NCBI RefSeq assembly: GCF_001469165.1
Contig: NZ_JABX01000036.1
Location: 1-64,000 of the forward strand
Direction of reading: 5' to 3'
Origin: Thiohalocapsa sp. ML1
Lineage (GTDB): Bacteria > Pseudomonadota > Gammaproteobacteria > Chromatiales > Chromatiaceae
Length of the DNA: 64,000 nt
A program made the translations under genes and the position numbers. The notes below the pieces were generated by a model that had not been told where the DNA came from, did not search any database, and saw nothing but the letters and a program-made list of their open reading frames with translations. Shown here in pieces: positions 10,601 to 15,786 of the stretch (positions are counted from its first letter, which is position 1; each line of letters starts with the position of its first letter).

Positions 10601-11179
10601 GTCCGTGATCACCGAGTCCGGCCCCATCACCGGCGCATCCGGCCGCGGCGACGTGCCGGCCTTGCCCGGCTTGTACTTGCCCTTGCCGGAGCCGACGAAG
10701 AGCCCGGCGCGGATGCCGTGGAAGGCGGGCGTCCGGTGCACCAGCTCCGCGATGCGCTTGGCCTGGTCGTCCGCCAGCGCGTTCATCGGGTAGATGACGA
10801 TGGCCTTGATGCCGGGCCTGCCCCGGGCCTTTTGCTCGGCGGCGTCTTCGAGCACCGGGTACAGAAAGCACTCCGTCTTGCCGGAGCCGGTGCCGGTGGC
10901 CACTAGCGTGGACAGGCCCTCCACGGCGCAGCGCCGCCAGGCCTCTTCCTGGTGCAGATGCGCCGCGTGCTCGGTCTCGAAGCCCTTGAAGAAGCCCTTG
11001 CCGCTCTCGCCGGCGACGAAGGGCATGCCGAGCTGCACGTAGGGCCCCTTGACCCAGGTCGGCGCCTCGATCAGCCGGCGCACCGCGTCTTTGAAGTGCT
11101 CCGTGGAGGGCTCGAACTGGGTGCGCAGCGTCTCGGCGATGCCGTGACGGACCTCGTCGATGACCAGCGACGGGAGCAT
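4625..11179 (-). CDS. Giant DUF1998 DEAD/DEAH helicase, DruE-like (defence)
   Basis: A 2184-residue SF2 helicase. Motif I is ATGTGSGKTE (Lys101), motif II is DELH at 239-242, motif III is SAT at 280-282, and motif VI QRVGRAGRR lies near residue 1110. Several zinc-finger-like Cys pairs follow (CRHCH, CGQCG...CPHC, CPVCG, FCPAC...CPQCG, LCRGCG). A Cys-rich DUF1998-type module with CYQCVFHYR lies near 1700. Near residue 1840, PDFVI, VAVFVDGWQHH and a following DARKR with a VWSVTFEDI strand look like a Vsr/DUF559-type nuclease fold. Size and architecture match DruE of Druantia and, in its core, MrfA. The start at 11179 has GAGGAA upstream; an ATG at 11278 is less likely. First gene of a two-gene operon with the SF1 helicase. 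Confidence 0.9.
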   Translation of the reverse strand: MLPSLVIDEVRHGIAETLRTQFEPSTEHFKDAVRRLIEAPTWVKGPYVQLGMPFVAGESGKGFFKGFETEHAAHLHQEEAWRRCAVEGLSTLVATGTGSGKTECFLYPVLEDAAEQKARGRPGIKAIVIYPMNALADDQAKRIAELVHRTPAFHGIRAGLFVGSGKGKYKPGKAGTSPRPDAPVMGPDSVITDKDVLRDDPPDILLTNYKMLDFLLIRPKDRPLWRYNAPDTLRFLVVDELHTFDGAQGTDLAMLIRRLRHRLHCDTDGNPGRLICIGTSATLGDASDTGPLREYAGQVFATDFDAGSVIVERRQGFDAFIGQNVVEHLIPDDGTVLAAIAQRTFDRPQEAVARFLPAFFSDPDSLAELTAGLDTGPGRVRLGAELKKHLLFQSLLRTATRAPVTVEEIADKLKRTLSARLQQEATALIAALLTLVAWARAPYPGQAVNADTPPETLGFLVTLRVQLWLQELRRVLATVSRDPAQIELSSEAAVLTRRERLRLPLVQCRHCHSTGWLALKPPQQSRVVSAADAIYAAFFARHTDPFVARIYPRPAADDAGAARPLRPLRPLRPLVPVLRQSLCGQCGHLSSEHLTQCPHCQSEDVLAVHVVSATRTFEPRGTDDAKHNARQVTVHDDTCPVCGERGGQLIIGAQTTSIAAHAVERLWSARLNDHKKLILFSDSVQDAAHRAGYIESKTETHLMRAGIARALALLPPDDAGAPPWGEALEALGRAWLDPASPLALAPRDFVARFMPPGMEWLADWRKLKDTGQLPAGSRLPQMLCQRMQWRAAEEFAHRSDRGRTLTRVGIAALFPDLADLDALSRTLTPALREAGGGLEDLSADRVLFWALGTVLTLIRAGAIFHLELDRYAETGDYNAFQFAPQRKHWLPHRGRADAPRFIARDAGPLRFLHLEERDGNPLLGWAQLALGLRLHSPGIITLAYEELLKALAQAGLGRFVPLDHKGRRAEVFGLEPGRLRLYRHLRRLVTPSGAQALWVPAQAAEALAGLPAWNSPAETLRPEPAAAPSWWHARMQQGDITRVIAHEHTGLLERDERVALQDRFMAPEAACEPWYENLLSATPTLEMGINIGALSSVMLGGIPPNQANYVQRVGRAGRRDGNAAVLAIADASPDGHDQYHFANPLEMLHGAVEPPAIYLNAAEVLRRQLYAFCFDHWVAEENPSLPDKLSEALDQVAKGGGDTAHFPFNYLDFVNRHEPVLFDAFCRLLGDALTKETRQKLADLLAGTEQQKHLRAHFLAYFEETHAERESWKARRKAINAELGRLRKRPEDEQTLAEIDLLEKERDGLTERIRQLNNEYLPEAMTNAGLLPNYAFPEEGVALTTIIHGSRKTGAEYAVPVHRYSRPAHAALAEFAPRNTFFAHKSKVEIDQIDLGVEPPAAHRFCPACHCLTPLTEPESQSAACPQCGNTHWADGSQVRPALRLKRAVANIRRQEKTRITETDEARNPRYYERQLLMNFAGTDVRSAWTLASAQALYGFELIARATFHDLNLGQPTPVAALDNSIVIAGNDSAKAGFSLCRGCGMVQPAGSSPRHEERKQTHTPDCPHRHGKGSEHLLDRLFLYRRFESECVRIMVPQGFGSGERTTYSFMSALQLGLRKRFGGKVDHLRFETMAEAGSAEGAGKTYILIYDSVPGGTGYLQHLLGGDADTLTQVLAAAHAVIRDCACQYIEGTDGCYQCVFHYRQGRNRKHISRATALELLEALVEGEFQRESVGCLSEIYINPDFGSELERRLLPALQALGGQPDADGGKLPPVQVTQDIKAGKTAYLLAAGPHSYWVDTQVPIEDATSGQTLCQPDFVISATKSSSPMRPVAVFVDGWQHHQGSLPEDARKRATLMLRGAYRVWSVTFEDIEAATKLAAGTDLESPLGVLMTPSGQQIPAEQLPQVPPADLTANAIALLLRLLGQPCPAEQDPLSRLQSTGRHLLMRSVLRPNEVTDGIKARSTAVLGALPDWLSEDGQIDRWSVHLQGPDKQLVHWVGMAAPRFLTGKSTSDYPLGGALVLNDAAIAADPKHGRVHWRQWLRLANLLQATPGVVLLTESMLNAGATLTVPKPQAQAPPAAASLGWAEILDAAEFLERLRQGFLYLGNAGVPAPDAIGAEIDDDGGYRVAEALWEVARVVLLTVAQMECAASWQRAGYAVIEESRNWWLAIEHALRGRNP

Positions 11180-11305
11180 CTGTGCGTTCCTCAGGCATCC
11201 ATTTTTGTTGTGTCTTGCCGGGGCTCGGCTCGCGCTGGTCTCCTGACAAGGCGCGTTAGCTGGCCCCGGAGTCGCCAAGACCGGGTGCCGAGGCGGAGCG
11301 GCTCC

Positions 11306-11707
11306 CTAGCCCGAGGAAGTTCCGGGCGCCGGCACGGTGTGCGTTCGGACCCAGTCAGTAAAGGCGTCCCGGGGTATCGCCCCGGCCGCAAGCTCCAGCA
11401 TCACCCGCTCCTGCTCGTCCACGTGGCAGACGATCTCGTGGCCGTTAAGCATCAGGAAGACCTCCATAGCCGCATGTCCGACGCGTTTGTTGCCGTCGAG
11501 AAATGGATGGTTGCAAACCAGCGAGAAACAGAGTGCCGCAGCCTTGCCGGCGAGATCGGCATAAAGATACTCGCCGCCGAAACCGGCACGCGGCTGATTG
11601 ACGGCCGACTCGACGGCGCCGAGATCCCGGACCCCGCCGGCGCCACCCGTGGCGGCGATGACGCTGCGGTGCAGCTCCAGCAACTGGTCAACCGAAAGAT
11701 ACCGCAT
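11306..11707 (-). CDS. doc: Doc-type Fic toxin (death-on-curing family)
   Basis: A 133-residue Fic-fold protein with the motif HPFLDGNKR at residues 67-75, the Doc variant of the Fic active site. Phage P1 Doc phosphorylates EF-Tu and arrests translation; family membership, not this sequence, supports that. Its ATG shares one base with the stop of the upstream antitoxin gene (TGATG), the usual coupling of a toxin-antitoxin pair. It lies 126 bp upstream of the DruE-like gene on the same strand, so it may be co-transcribed with it. Confidence 0.9.
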   Translation of the reverse strand: MRYLSVDQLLELHRSVIAATGGAGGVRDLGAVESAVNQPRAGFGGEYLYADLAGKAAALCFSLVCNHPFLDGNKRVGHAAMEVFLMLNGHEIVCHVDEQERVMLELAAGAIPRDAFTDWVRTHTVPAPGTSSG

Positions 11708-11901
11708 CAGGCGAGGCGCCGGTACAGATCCCGGTTTTTCGCCAGGACGCGCTCGACGGCTGCCTCGAAATCGTTCTCCTGCTTGATCAGGTCGTCGATG
11801 AATTCGGCCAGCAATTGCTCAGGCTCCATGCCGATGCGGCGTGCCTTCTCGCGGAAAGCGTCGGCCTTGGCGTCGTCGAGCTGTAGGGTCATCGTCGTCA
11901 T
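11707..11901 (-). CDS. Antitoxin for the Doc-type toxin
   Basis: A 64-residue protein starting MTTMTLQLDD, a strand followed by helices as in ribbon-helix-helix proteins, with a charged C-terminal half (EAAVERVLAKNRDLYRRLA) suited to wrapping the toxin. It is not a classical Phd/YefM sequence. It sits directly upstream of doc with a one-base overlap, the standard antitoxin position. In the family such proteins neutralise the toxin and repress their own promoter, which would lie in the 11902-12185 gap. Confidence 0.82.
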   Translation of the reverse strand: MTTMTLQLDDAKADAFREKARRIGMEPEQLLAEFIDDLIKQENDFEAAVERVLAKNRDLYRRLA

Positions 11902-11979
11902 AGTCTGGCTGTTCCGATGTCGATCGTTTTCAGGTCGCCGGGCAGGGTGTCGTTAAGCCCAACGGCCATCCTGGTGGCG

Positions 11980-12082
11980 TTGATCATAACTCCGACCACC
12001 GCAGCGACCGCTTGCGTAGTCAGGCCATCCTGGCGTGACGCCATCAGGGCTGGAAGCCCTGGCTACGCACGGAGCCCGCAGC
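11980..12082 (+). repeat. Dispersed hairpin element, copy R1
   Basis: Starts TTGATCATAACTCCG and continues through a segment ending CAGGGCT-GGA-AGCCCTG, which folds into a 7-bp hairpin. Near-identical copies are at 61042-61144 (full length) and 24135-24202 (left half). The 11902-12185 gap otherwise holds only the presumed promoter of the antitoxin-doc pair and the end of the DUF3368 gene. Confidence 0.8.
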
Positions 12083-12185
12083 ACTTGTGGGGACGATCAG
12101 AAGTCCGTGGAACAAGCGCAGCGGTTCCACCAGCTGCGTACCAACGCGGCGGAGGGTGGGCACGGCTCAGCGGCCTTTGCCCAGC

Positions 12186-12701
12186 CTACCCGGTGGCCCC
12201 GGTCTCGCCGGCTAGCCGCAAGACTTCCCGCACCAAGCTGTCCGAGAGCCGATAGCCGTGCTCTGCCAGCGCCGCGAGCAGCGGTGCCACGGACGGCACC
12301 AGACCATGGCGCTGCGCGGCGAGCAGCACGCCGGCAAGGCCTACCACCGGGACGCCGCGCCGGCGCGCAACCGCACGTCCGCGCCGCTCGTCGATCAACA
12401 GGAAGCGGCAGGACAGCGCCTCGGCCAGCAGGATCGCCGCAGCCTCGCCGGCGTCGAGCACCAGGCTGAGCTGTGCCAGGTCCGACGCCAGGTGCGGCGG
12501 CAGCGCGCGCGCCTCGATGACGCCGGCGCCGAGGGCGGCGGACAGCAGGCGCGCGCCCGGGCGGTCGGAATCCAACCGCAGCTCCGCCAGGACGGCCTCC
12601 GGCACCGTGACCGTGCCATAGGGCGTCGGCAGCAGCGACAGGTGCTCGATGCGGGCCAGGGCGATCAAGGGCCCGGCGTCTGCGATGACGACCCCGCTCA
12701 T
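12186..12701 (-). CDS. DUF3368 PIN-like toxin
   Basis: A 171-residue protein of the DUF3368 PIN-domain type. It opens with VVIADAGPLIALARI, a first acidic PIN motif with Asp8. A middle acidic motif LDAGEAAAILLAE and a third LLIDERRGRAVARR follow, matching the spaced acidic residues of a metal-dependent RNase. It starts 22 bp after the Phd-UPF0175 antitoxin, and UPF0175 proteins are the known genomic partners of DUF3368 proteins. I infer a VapC-like RNase toxin. Confidence 0.85.
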   Translation of the reverse strand: MSGVVIADAGPLIALARIEHLSLLPTPYGTVTVPEAVLAELRLDSDRPGARLLSAALGAGVIEARALPPHLASDLAQLSLVLDAGEAAAILLAEALSCRFLLIDERRGRAVARRRGVPVVGLAGVLLAAQRHGLVPSVAPLLAALAEHGYRLSDSLVREVLRLAGETGATG

Positions 12702-12723
12702 CCCGGCCTCCGCCCGCGTGCCG

Positions 12724-13056
12724 CTACAGCGCCGCGTCCAGCTCCTCGGTCAGCTCCGCGGCCGGATAATCCACGGCGGCCAGCCCGAGCGGCGCCAAGA
12801 GATCCATGAAGGCATCCAGCGAGAGCCCCGCCAGCCTGGCGGCCTGGGCCAACGTGACACGGCGTTGCTCGAACAGCGCCAGCGCCAGCGCGCGATGCAC
12901 GCCCTGCTGGAGGAGGCGCTGGTCGAACGGCACGGCCAGGATGGCCGGCCGGCCGTGCTTGGTGATGATGGCGAGCTGCCCCGCTTCGGCGTCCTTAAGC
13001 AGGTCGCCGGAGCGGGTGCGCAGATCGCGCACGGAGAAGACGTCGAGTGGCTCCAT
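12724..13056 (-). CDS. Antitoxin: Phd-like domain fused to UPF0175
   Basis: A 110-residue antitoxin. Residues 1-50 read as a Phd/YefM domain (MEPLDVFSVRDLRTRSGDLL, then IITKHGRPAILAVPF). Residues 55-110 read as UPF0175 (RVTLAQAARLAGLSLDAFMDLL). The chosen ATG has GGAGG about 9 nt upstream; a longer frame to 13239 has no support. The PIN-like toxin gene follows after 22 bp. The first 87 codons and the leader are repeated almost exactly at 14062-14360. Confidence 0.85.
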   Translation of the reverse strand: MEPLDVFSVRDLRTRSGDLLKDAEAGQLAIITKHGRPAILAVPFDQRLLQQGVHRALALALFEQRRVTLAQAARLAGLSLDAFMDLLAPLGLAAVDYPAAELTEELDAAL

Positions 13057-13111
13057 CGGGTTGCCTCCGGGAAGTTGCCTCTCGGAACATGTGCCCACAA
13101 AGCGTAGCACG
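12800..13111. repeat. Direct repeat, intact antitoxin copy
   Basis: This segment covers codons 1-87 of the Phd-UPF0175 antitoxin plus about 50 bp upstream. It recurs in the same orientation at 14062-14360. By eye the coding parts differ at a single base (cctggc versus cttggc); the leader here has 13 more bases than the other copy. Both ends of the homology are sharp, pointing to a recent duplication. Confidence 0.9.
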
Positions 13112-13257
13112 GACGACAGTCCGCCCCGGGTTCGTCGGCAGGGTGCGCAGCGGTGAACCGGCAGTGATCGATCGGACACCGCGTCATCCGCTGGCTGGAT
13201 CGTCGCGCGAAGACGCCGAAGAGCAGAAGCTGCGGTCACGGTCCCGGCGCTGCCGCG

Positions 13258-13488
13258 TTAGGCAGCGCGAAGATTCCTGGCATGTGGAATCTCGTGCGGG
13301 CCGATCGGCCTGACTTGACGCGATTCGAGCTCCAAAACCGCGGCTGTCTCGCCGTCTAACGTGACGAACTCCACTTCGTAGGCTTTGCCGTCACCATGAA
13401 CGTAGACGACAGCCCCGATATCTCCGGGCTCTAGTCCATGCTGTGGCATGGCCTCCGTCAGAATGACTCTGTCATGTTCTTTAATCAT
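13258..13488 (-). CDS. DUF4926 protein
   Basis: A 76-residue beta-rich protein starting MIKEHDRVILTEAMPQHGL, with GDIGAVVYVHGDGKAYEVEF, the typical DUF4926 (SH3-like) pattern. It starts 9 bp after the DUF6883 gene. The two families are often found adjacent in bacterial genomes and are suspected toxin-antitoxin partners; that role is inference. No catalytic motif is visible. The stretch is less GC-rich than its surroundings. Confidence 0.85.
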   Translation of the reverse strand: MIKEHDRVILTEAMPQHGLEPGDIGAVVYVHGDGKAYEVEFVTLDGETAAVLELESRQVRPIGPHEIPHARNLRAA

Positions 13489-13497
13489 TGCCTCTAC

Positions 13498-13833
13498 CTA
13501 TGATAAGGGATAAGCGGTAATCAGGCGGGCGCATTCTTTGTCGTCAGCGATTATCCAGATTGTCTTGATCGGCGGGGTTGTGCCATTTGGTGCCAAGATG
13601 GGGCCAACTATGACGTACTTGGTACCGTATCTTCCCTGAATAGACTGAAAGTAGTCGTTTTCTTCGGCTTGTTTCGCCAATGCGGATGCGAGGACTTCCC
13701 ATTTGTCCCGCGAGAATCCGCAGCCAAGAAAGAAGCGCGCTTTCGACTCACCTTCAGGGTGCTCAGTAGAAAGAAGATAGTCGACGACTTTCCGTTGTTC
13801 TACCTCGACGTTGCTGCAATTCGGAATTCTCAT
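13498..13833 (-). CDS. DUF6883 protein
   Basis: A 111-residue protein opening MRIPNCSNVEVEQRKVVDYL, with ARFFLGCGFSRDKWEVLASAL and TIWIIADDKECARLITAYPL, the pattern of DUF6883. It precedes the DUF4926 gene by 9 bp. Its ATG overlaps, as ATGA, the end of the truncated antitoxin frame, which may now serve as its leader cistron. AT content is clearly higher than in the neighbours, suggesting acquisition by transfer. Function unknown; a toxin or toxin partner is plausible from context. Confidence 0.82.
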   Translation of the reverse strand: MRIPNCSNVEVEQRKVVDYLLSTEHPEGESKARFFLGCGFSRDKWEVLASALAKQAEENDYFQSIQGRYGTKYVIVGPILAPNGTTPPIKTIWIIADDKECARLITAYPLS

Positions 13834-14318
13834 TCCGACTCATCCTGTGTCAGCGGGGTTTTGGTTGCTGAGCATGCGCTGCTTGGGAACCCAGTGCGGG
13901 AAGCACTGCTTCCCGTGACGGCTTTGATCATCGTTCCGGCCGCAATGACCCGAGGTCCTGCTCGTGACACCGCTCCTGCGGTGTCACGCGCTCTTCGGCA
14001 CTCTGCGCCCCGCGGGGTGTGACGGGGCGACGAGGTCGGCAGCGGCCTTGGGACGGCGAATAGATCCATGAAGGCATCCAGCGAGAGCCCCGCCAGCTTG
14101 GCGGCCTGGGCCAACGTGACACGGCGTTGCTCGAACAGCGCCAGCGCCAGCGCGCGATGCACGCCCTGCTGGAGGAGGCGCTGGTCGAACGGCACGGCCA
14201 GGATGGCCGGCCGGCCGTGCTTGGTGATGATGGCGAGCTGCCCCGCTTCGGCGTCCTTAAGCAGGTCGCCGGAGCGGGTGCGCAGATCGCGCACGGAGAA
14301 GACGTCGAGTGGCTCCAT
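13830..14318 (-). pseudogene. Truncated duplicate of the Phd-UPF0175 antitoxin, fused to an unrelated tail
   Basis: The first 87 codons match the antitoxin at 12724-13056 with one visible substitution (AAKLAG for AARLAG). After DAFMDLF the UPF0175 end is lost and the frame runs through about 75 unrelated, low-complexity residues (starting AVPRPLP) to a stop overlapping the DUF6883 start. The Phd-like DNA-binding half is intact, so the fragment could still bind the operator. It has no DUF3368 partner. The GC-rich tail contains a GTGACACCGC...GCGGTGTCAC palindrome near 13962-13989. Confidence 0.8.
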
Positions 14319-14360
14319 CGGGTTGCCTCCGAGGAAATGTGCCCACAAAGCGTAGCACGG
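14062..14360. repeat. Direct repeat, truncated antitoxin copy
   Basis: Second copy of the segment at 12800-13111, same orientation, about 0.95 kb apart. Its left end stops exactly where the UPF0175 C-terminus is lost. Weaker similarity continues upstream of both copies (the CGGCAGT region), so the duplication may originally have been longer. Confidence 0.9.
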
Positions 14361-14511
14361 GCGAGGGTCCGAGCCGGGTGCATCGGAAGGGGCTGCGCGG
14401 CGGTGAAGCCGCGGAGCCCGCGGCAGTCCTGCTCGTGGTCAGGCCGCAGGCACGGGGCCTGGTGGGGCCTAGTCGGCGATGGCGCGCCGGTGCGGGGCAG
14501 CGGGCAGGGTG

Positions 14512-14679
14512 TCATGCCCGAGCGGCGGCTTCACCGACGATCTCGACTGCCCGAGTCACCGCGAGACAGAGCATCGGGTCCGTGTCCAAATCCGCGCGCT
14601 GTCGGCCTTGCACGAACGACAGCGCCTGCTCTGCTGCCTCCAGCATGTGCGTGAGCCGCCAGCGGTCATCCGGCGACAT
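14512..14679 (-). pseudogene. hepT: HepT-like protein, truncated
   Basis: The start MSPDDRWRLTHMLEAAEQAL and the stretch LAVTRAVEIVGEAAARA match the N-terminal helices of HepT (DUF86). A stop follows at residue 55, whereas HepT proteins run to roughly 110-120 residues. The catalytic R-X4-6-H region is therefore missing and the RNase activity should be lost. The ATG at 14679 has AGAGGTG upstream and lies inside the end of mntA (14-nt overlap), the normal arrangement. Sequence after the break (around 14473-14511) matches part of the methylase gene at about 15914-15952. Confidence 0.75.
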
Positions 14680-14980
14680 ATTGCACCTCTGCCGTATGCA
14701 GAACCTCATTCCGGAAGAAGCGGCTCAAATCTTCGGGCGTGCGCAGGTCAACCTTTTTGCCGACCGCTTCCGACAGCTCGATTTCTATCTGCGCTATGTC
14801 CAGCAGCGTCGGACGTGCGTCGGGCTCGAGCTCCACGAGCAGGTCCACATCGCTATCCGGTCTCGCGGTGCCCTTCAACTGCGAGCCGAACAGGGACAGG
14901 CGCCGCACGCGATGGGTACGGCAGATGTGTGCCAATGCCGCCCGGTTGAGGCTCAGGGACTCATGCATGGTATGTCTCAT
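14666..14980 (-). CDS. mntA: MntA-like minimal nucleotidyltransferase antitoxin
   Basis: A 104-residue minimal nucleotidyltransferase. The signature GSQLKGTARPDSDVDLLVE places Gly32-Ser33 and the metal-binding Asp44 and Asp46 in the G-S-X10-D-X-D pattern. In HepT/MntA systems this enzyme AMPylates the HepT RNase and neutralises it. The gene overlaps the 274-residue gene upstream by 20 bp and the hepT remnant downstream by 14 bp. With HepT broken it has lost its usual target, so it may be decaying or have another role. Confidence 0.88.
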   Translation of the reverse strand: MRHTMHESLSLNRAALAHICRTHRVRRLSLFGSQLKGTARPDSDVDLLVELEPDARPTLLDIAQIEIELSEAVGKKVDLRTPEDLSRFFRNEVLHTAEVQYVAG

Positions 14981-15785
14981 CTAAAGGTCCAACGGCAAGC
15001 TGGTGCAGACCTTCGTCGCGCTTGCGTCGGGCCTCGCGGATGTCGTCTTGCAGATCCAGCGCCTTGTTGAGCAGGCTCGGCGTGCCGGTGACCGTGGACA
15101 CGCGCAGCATGGCGGACAGCATGCGTTCCAGGCCAAGCCAGGCGTTGGGGTCCGGCAGCAGGGTGCTTCTTGCCTGATCCAGGATGCCGTCCAACACGGA
15201 CTCCGGCGCAACGGCCAGGGTTCGCTCGCCAAGCGCGGGGTCATTGATCTCGTGCCCCAGCGCCGCGCGGGTGCTTGCAACGGTCTGGTTCAAGTGCGCA
15301 ATCAGGCCGGCCCAGTCCGGGAATTCCGCCGGCTGCCGCAGGTGCTCAAAGCCGAGCCGCAGCACTGCCGCTTCGATGTAGGCCTTGTCCACCGGCGTTT
15401 GGTGCTGCCTGCGATACGGTGGCCGCACGAGCAGGAAACGGCCGGCGGACGCGACCACGGCCCAGCCGTCTGCGGGGGACAGGGCGATGAGTGTCAGCAT
15501 GTGGAGACCTCCGTCAGTTGCACCGAGCGACGACGGCGCGCGACCGGACGCTGCGGCCATCCTGGCGGCTACCTCGTAGCGGTTCAGGTAGGCGCCGTCG
15601 CGGAAGACGCTCGCTGCCACGAACAAACGCATATTGACGCCGATCCGTCCGGCAGCGCGGATCTGCTCTAGAAAGCGGTCCATGCGGCCGGTGGCGTCGT
15701 GGTCGCCCTCGTGGACACGGCGCAGATCGTCCACCTGTTGCTGAAGGCGTGCGGTGTTGTCGCCGGCAAGTTGAAAGAGGTTCAT
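14961..15785 (-). CDS. Unrecognised 274-residue protein of the methylase operon
   Basis: I do not recognise this protein. It has no signal peptide or membrane segment. Residues 1-45 are helical and charged (LQQQVDDLRRVHEGDHDATGR); a central part has short strands (GGLHMLTLIALS, AVVASAGRFLLVRPPY); the C-terminal third is helical (LLNKALDLQDDIREARRKRDE). The start lies one base after the methylase stop (TGACATG), so it is probably translated with it. It occupies the slot where a methylase or helicase accessory protein is expected. There is no HxK phospholipase D motif, so it is not DrmC. Confidence 0.75.
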   Translation of the reverse strand: MNLFQLAGDNTARLQQQVDDLRRVHEGDHDATGRMDRFLEQIRAAGRIGVNMRLFVAASVFRDGAYLNRYEVAARMAAASGRAPSSLGATDGGLHMLTLIALSPADGWAVVASAGRFLLVRPPYRRQHQTPVDKAYIEAAVLRLGFEHLRQPAEFPDWAGLIAHLNQTVASTRAALGHEINDPALGERTLAVAPESVLDGILDQARSTLLPDPNAWLGLERMLSAMLRVSTVTGTPSLLNKALDLQDDIREARRKRDEGLHQLAVGPLDETYHA

Positions 15786-15786
15786 G

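Noticed and set aside
11902-14665. Insertion sequence or integrase in the toxin-antitoxin block
   Set aside because: No transposase or integrase frame, DDE pattern or terminal repeats of an insertion sequence are visible there or elsewhere in the window.
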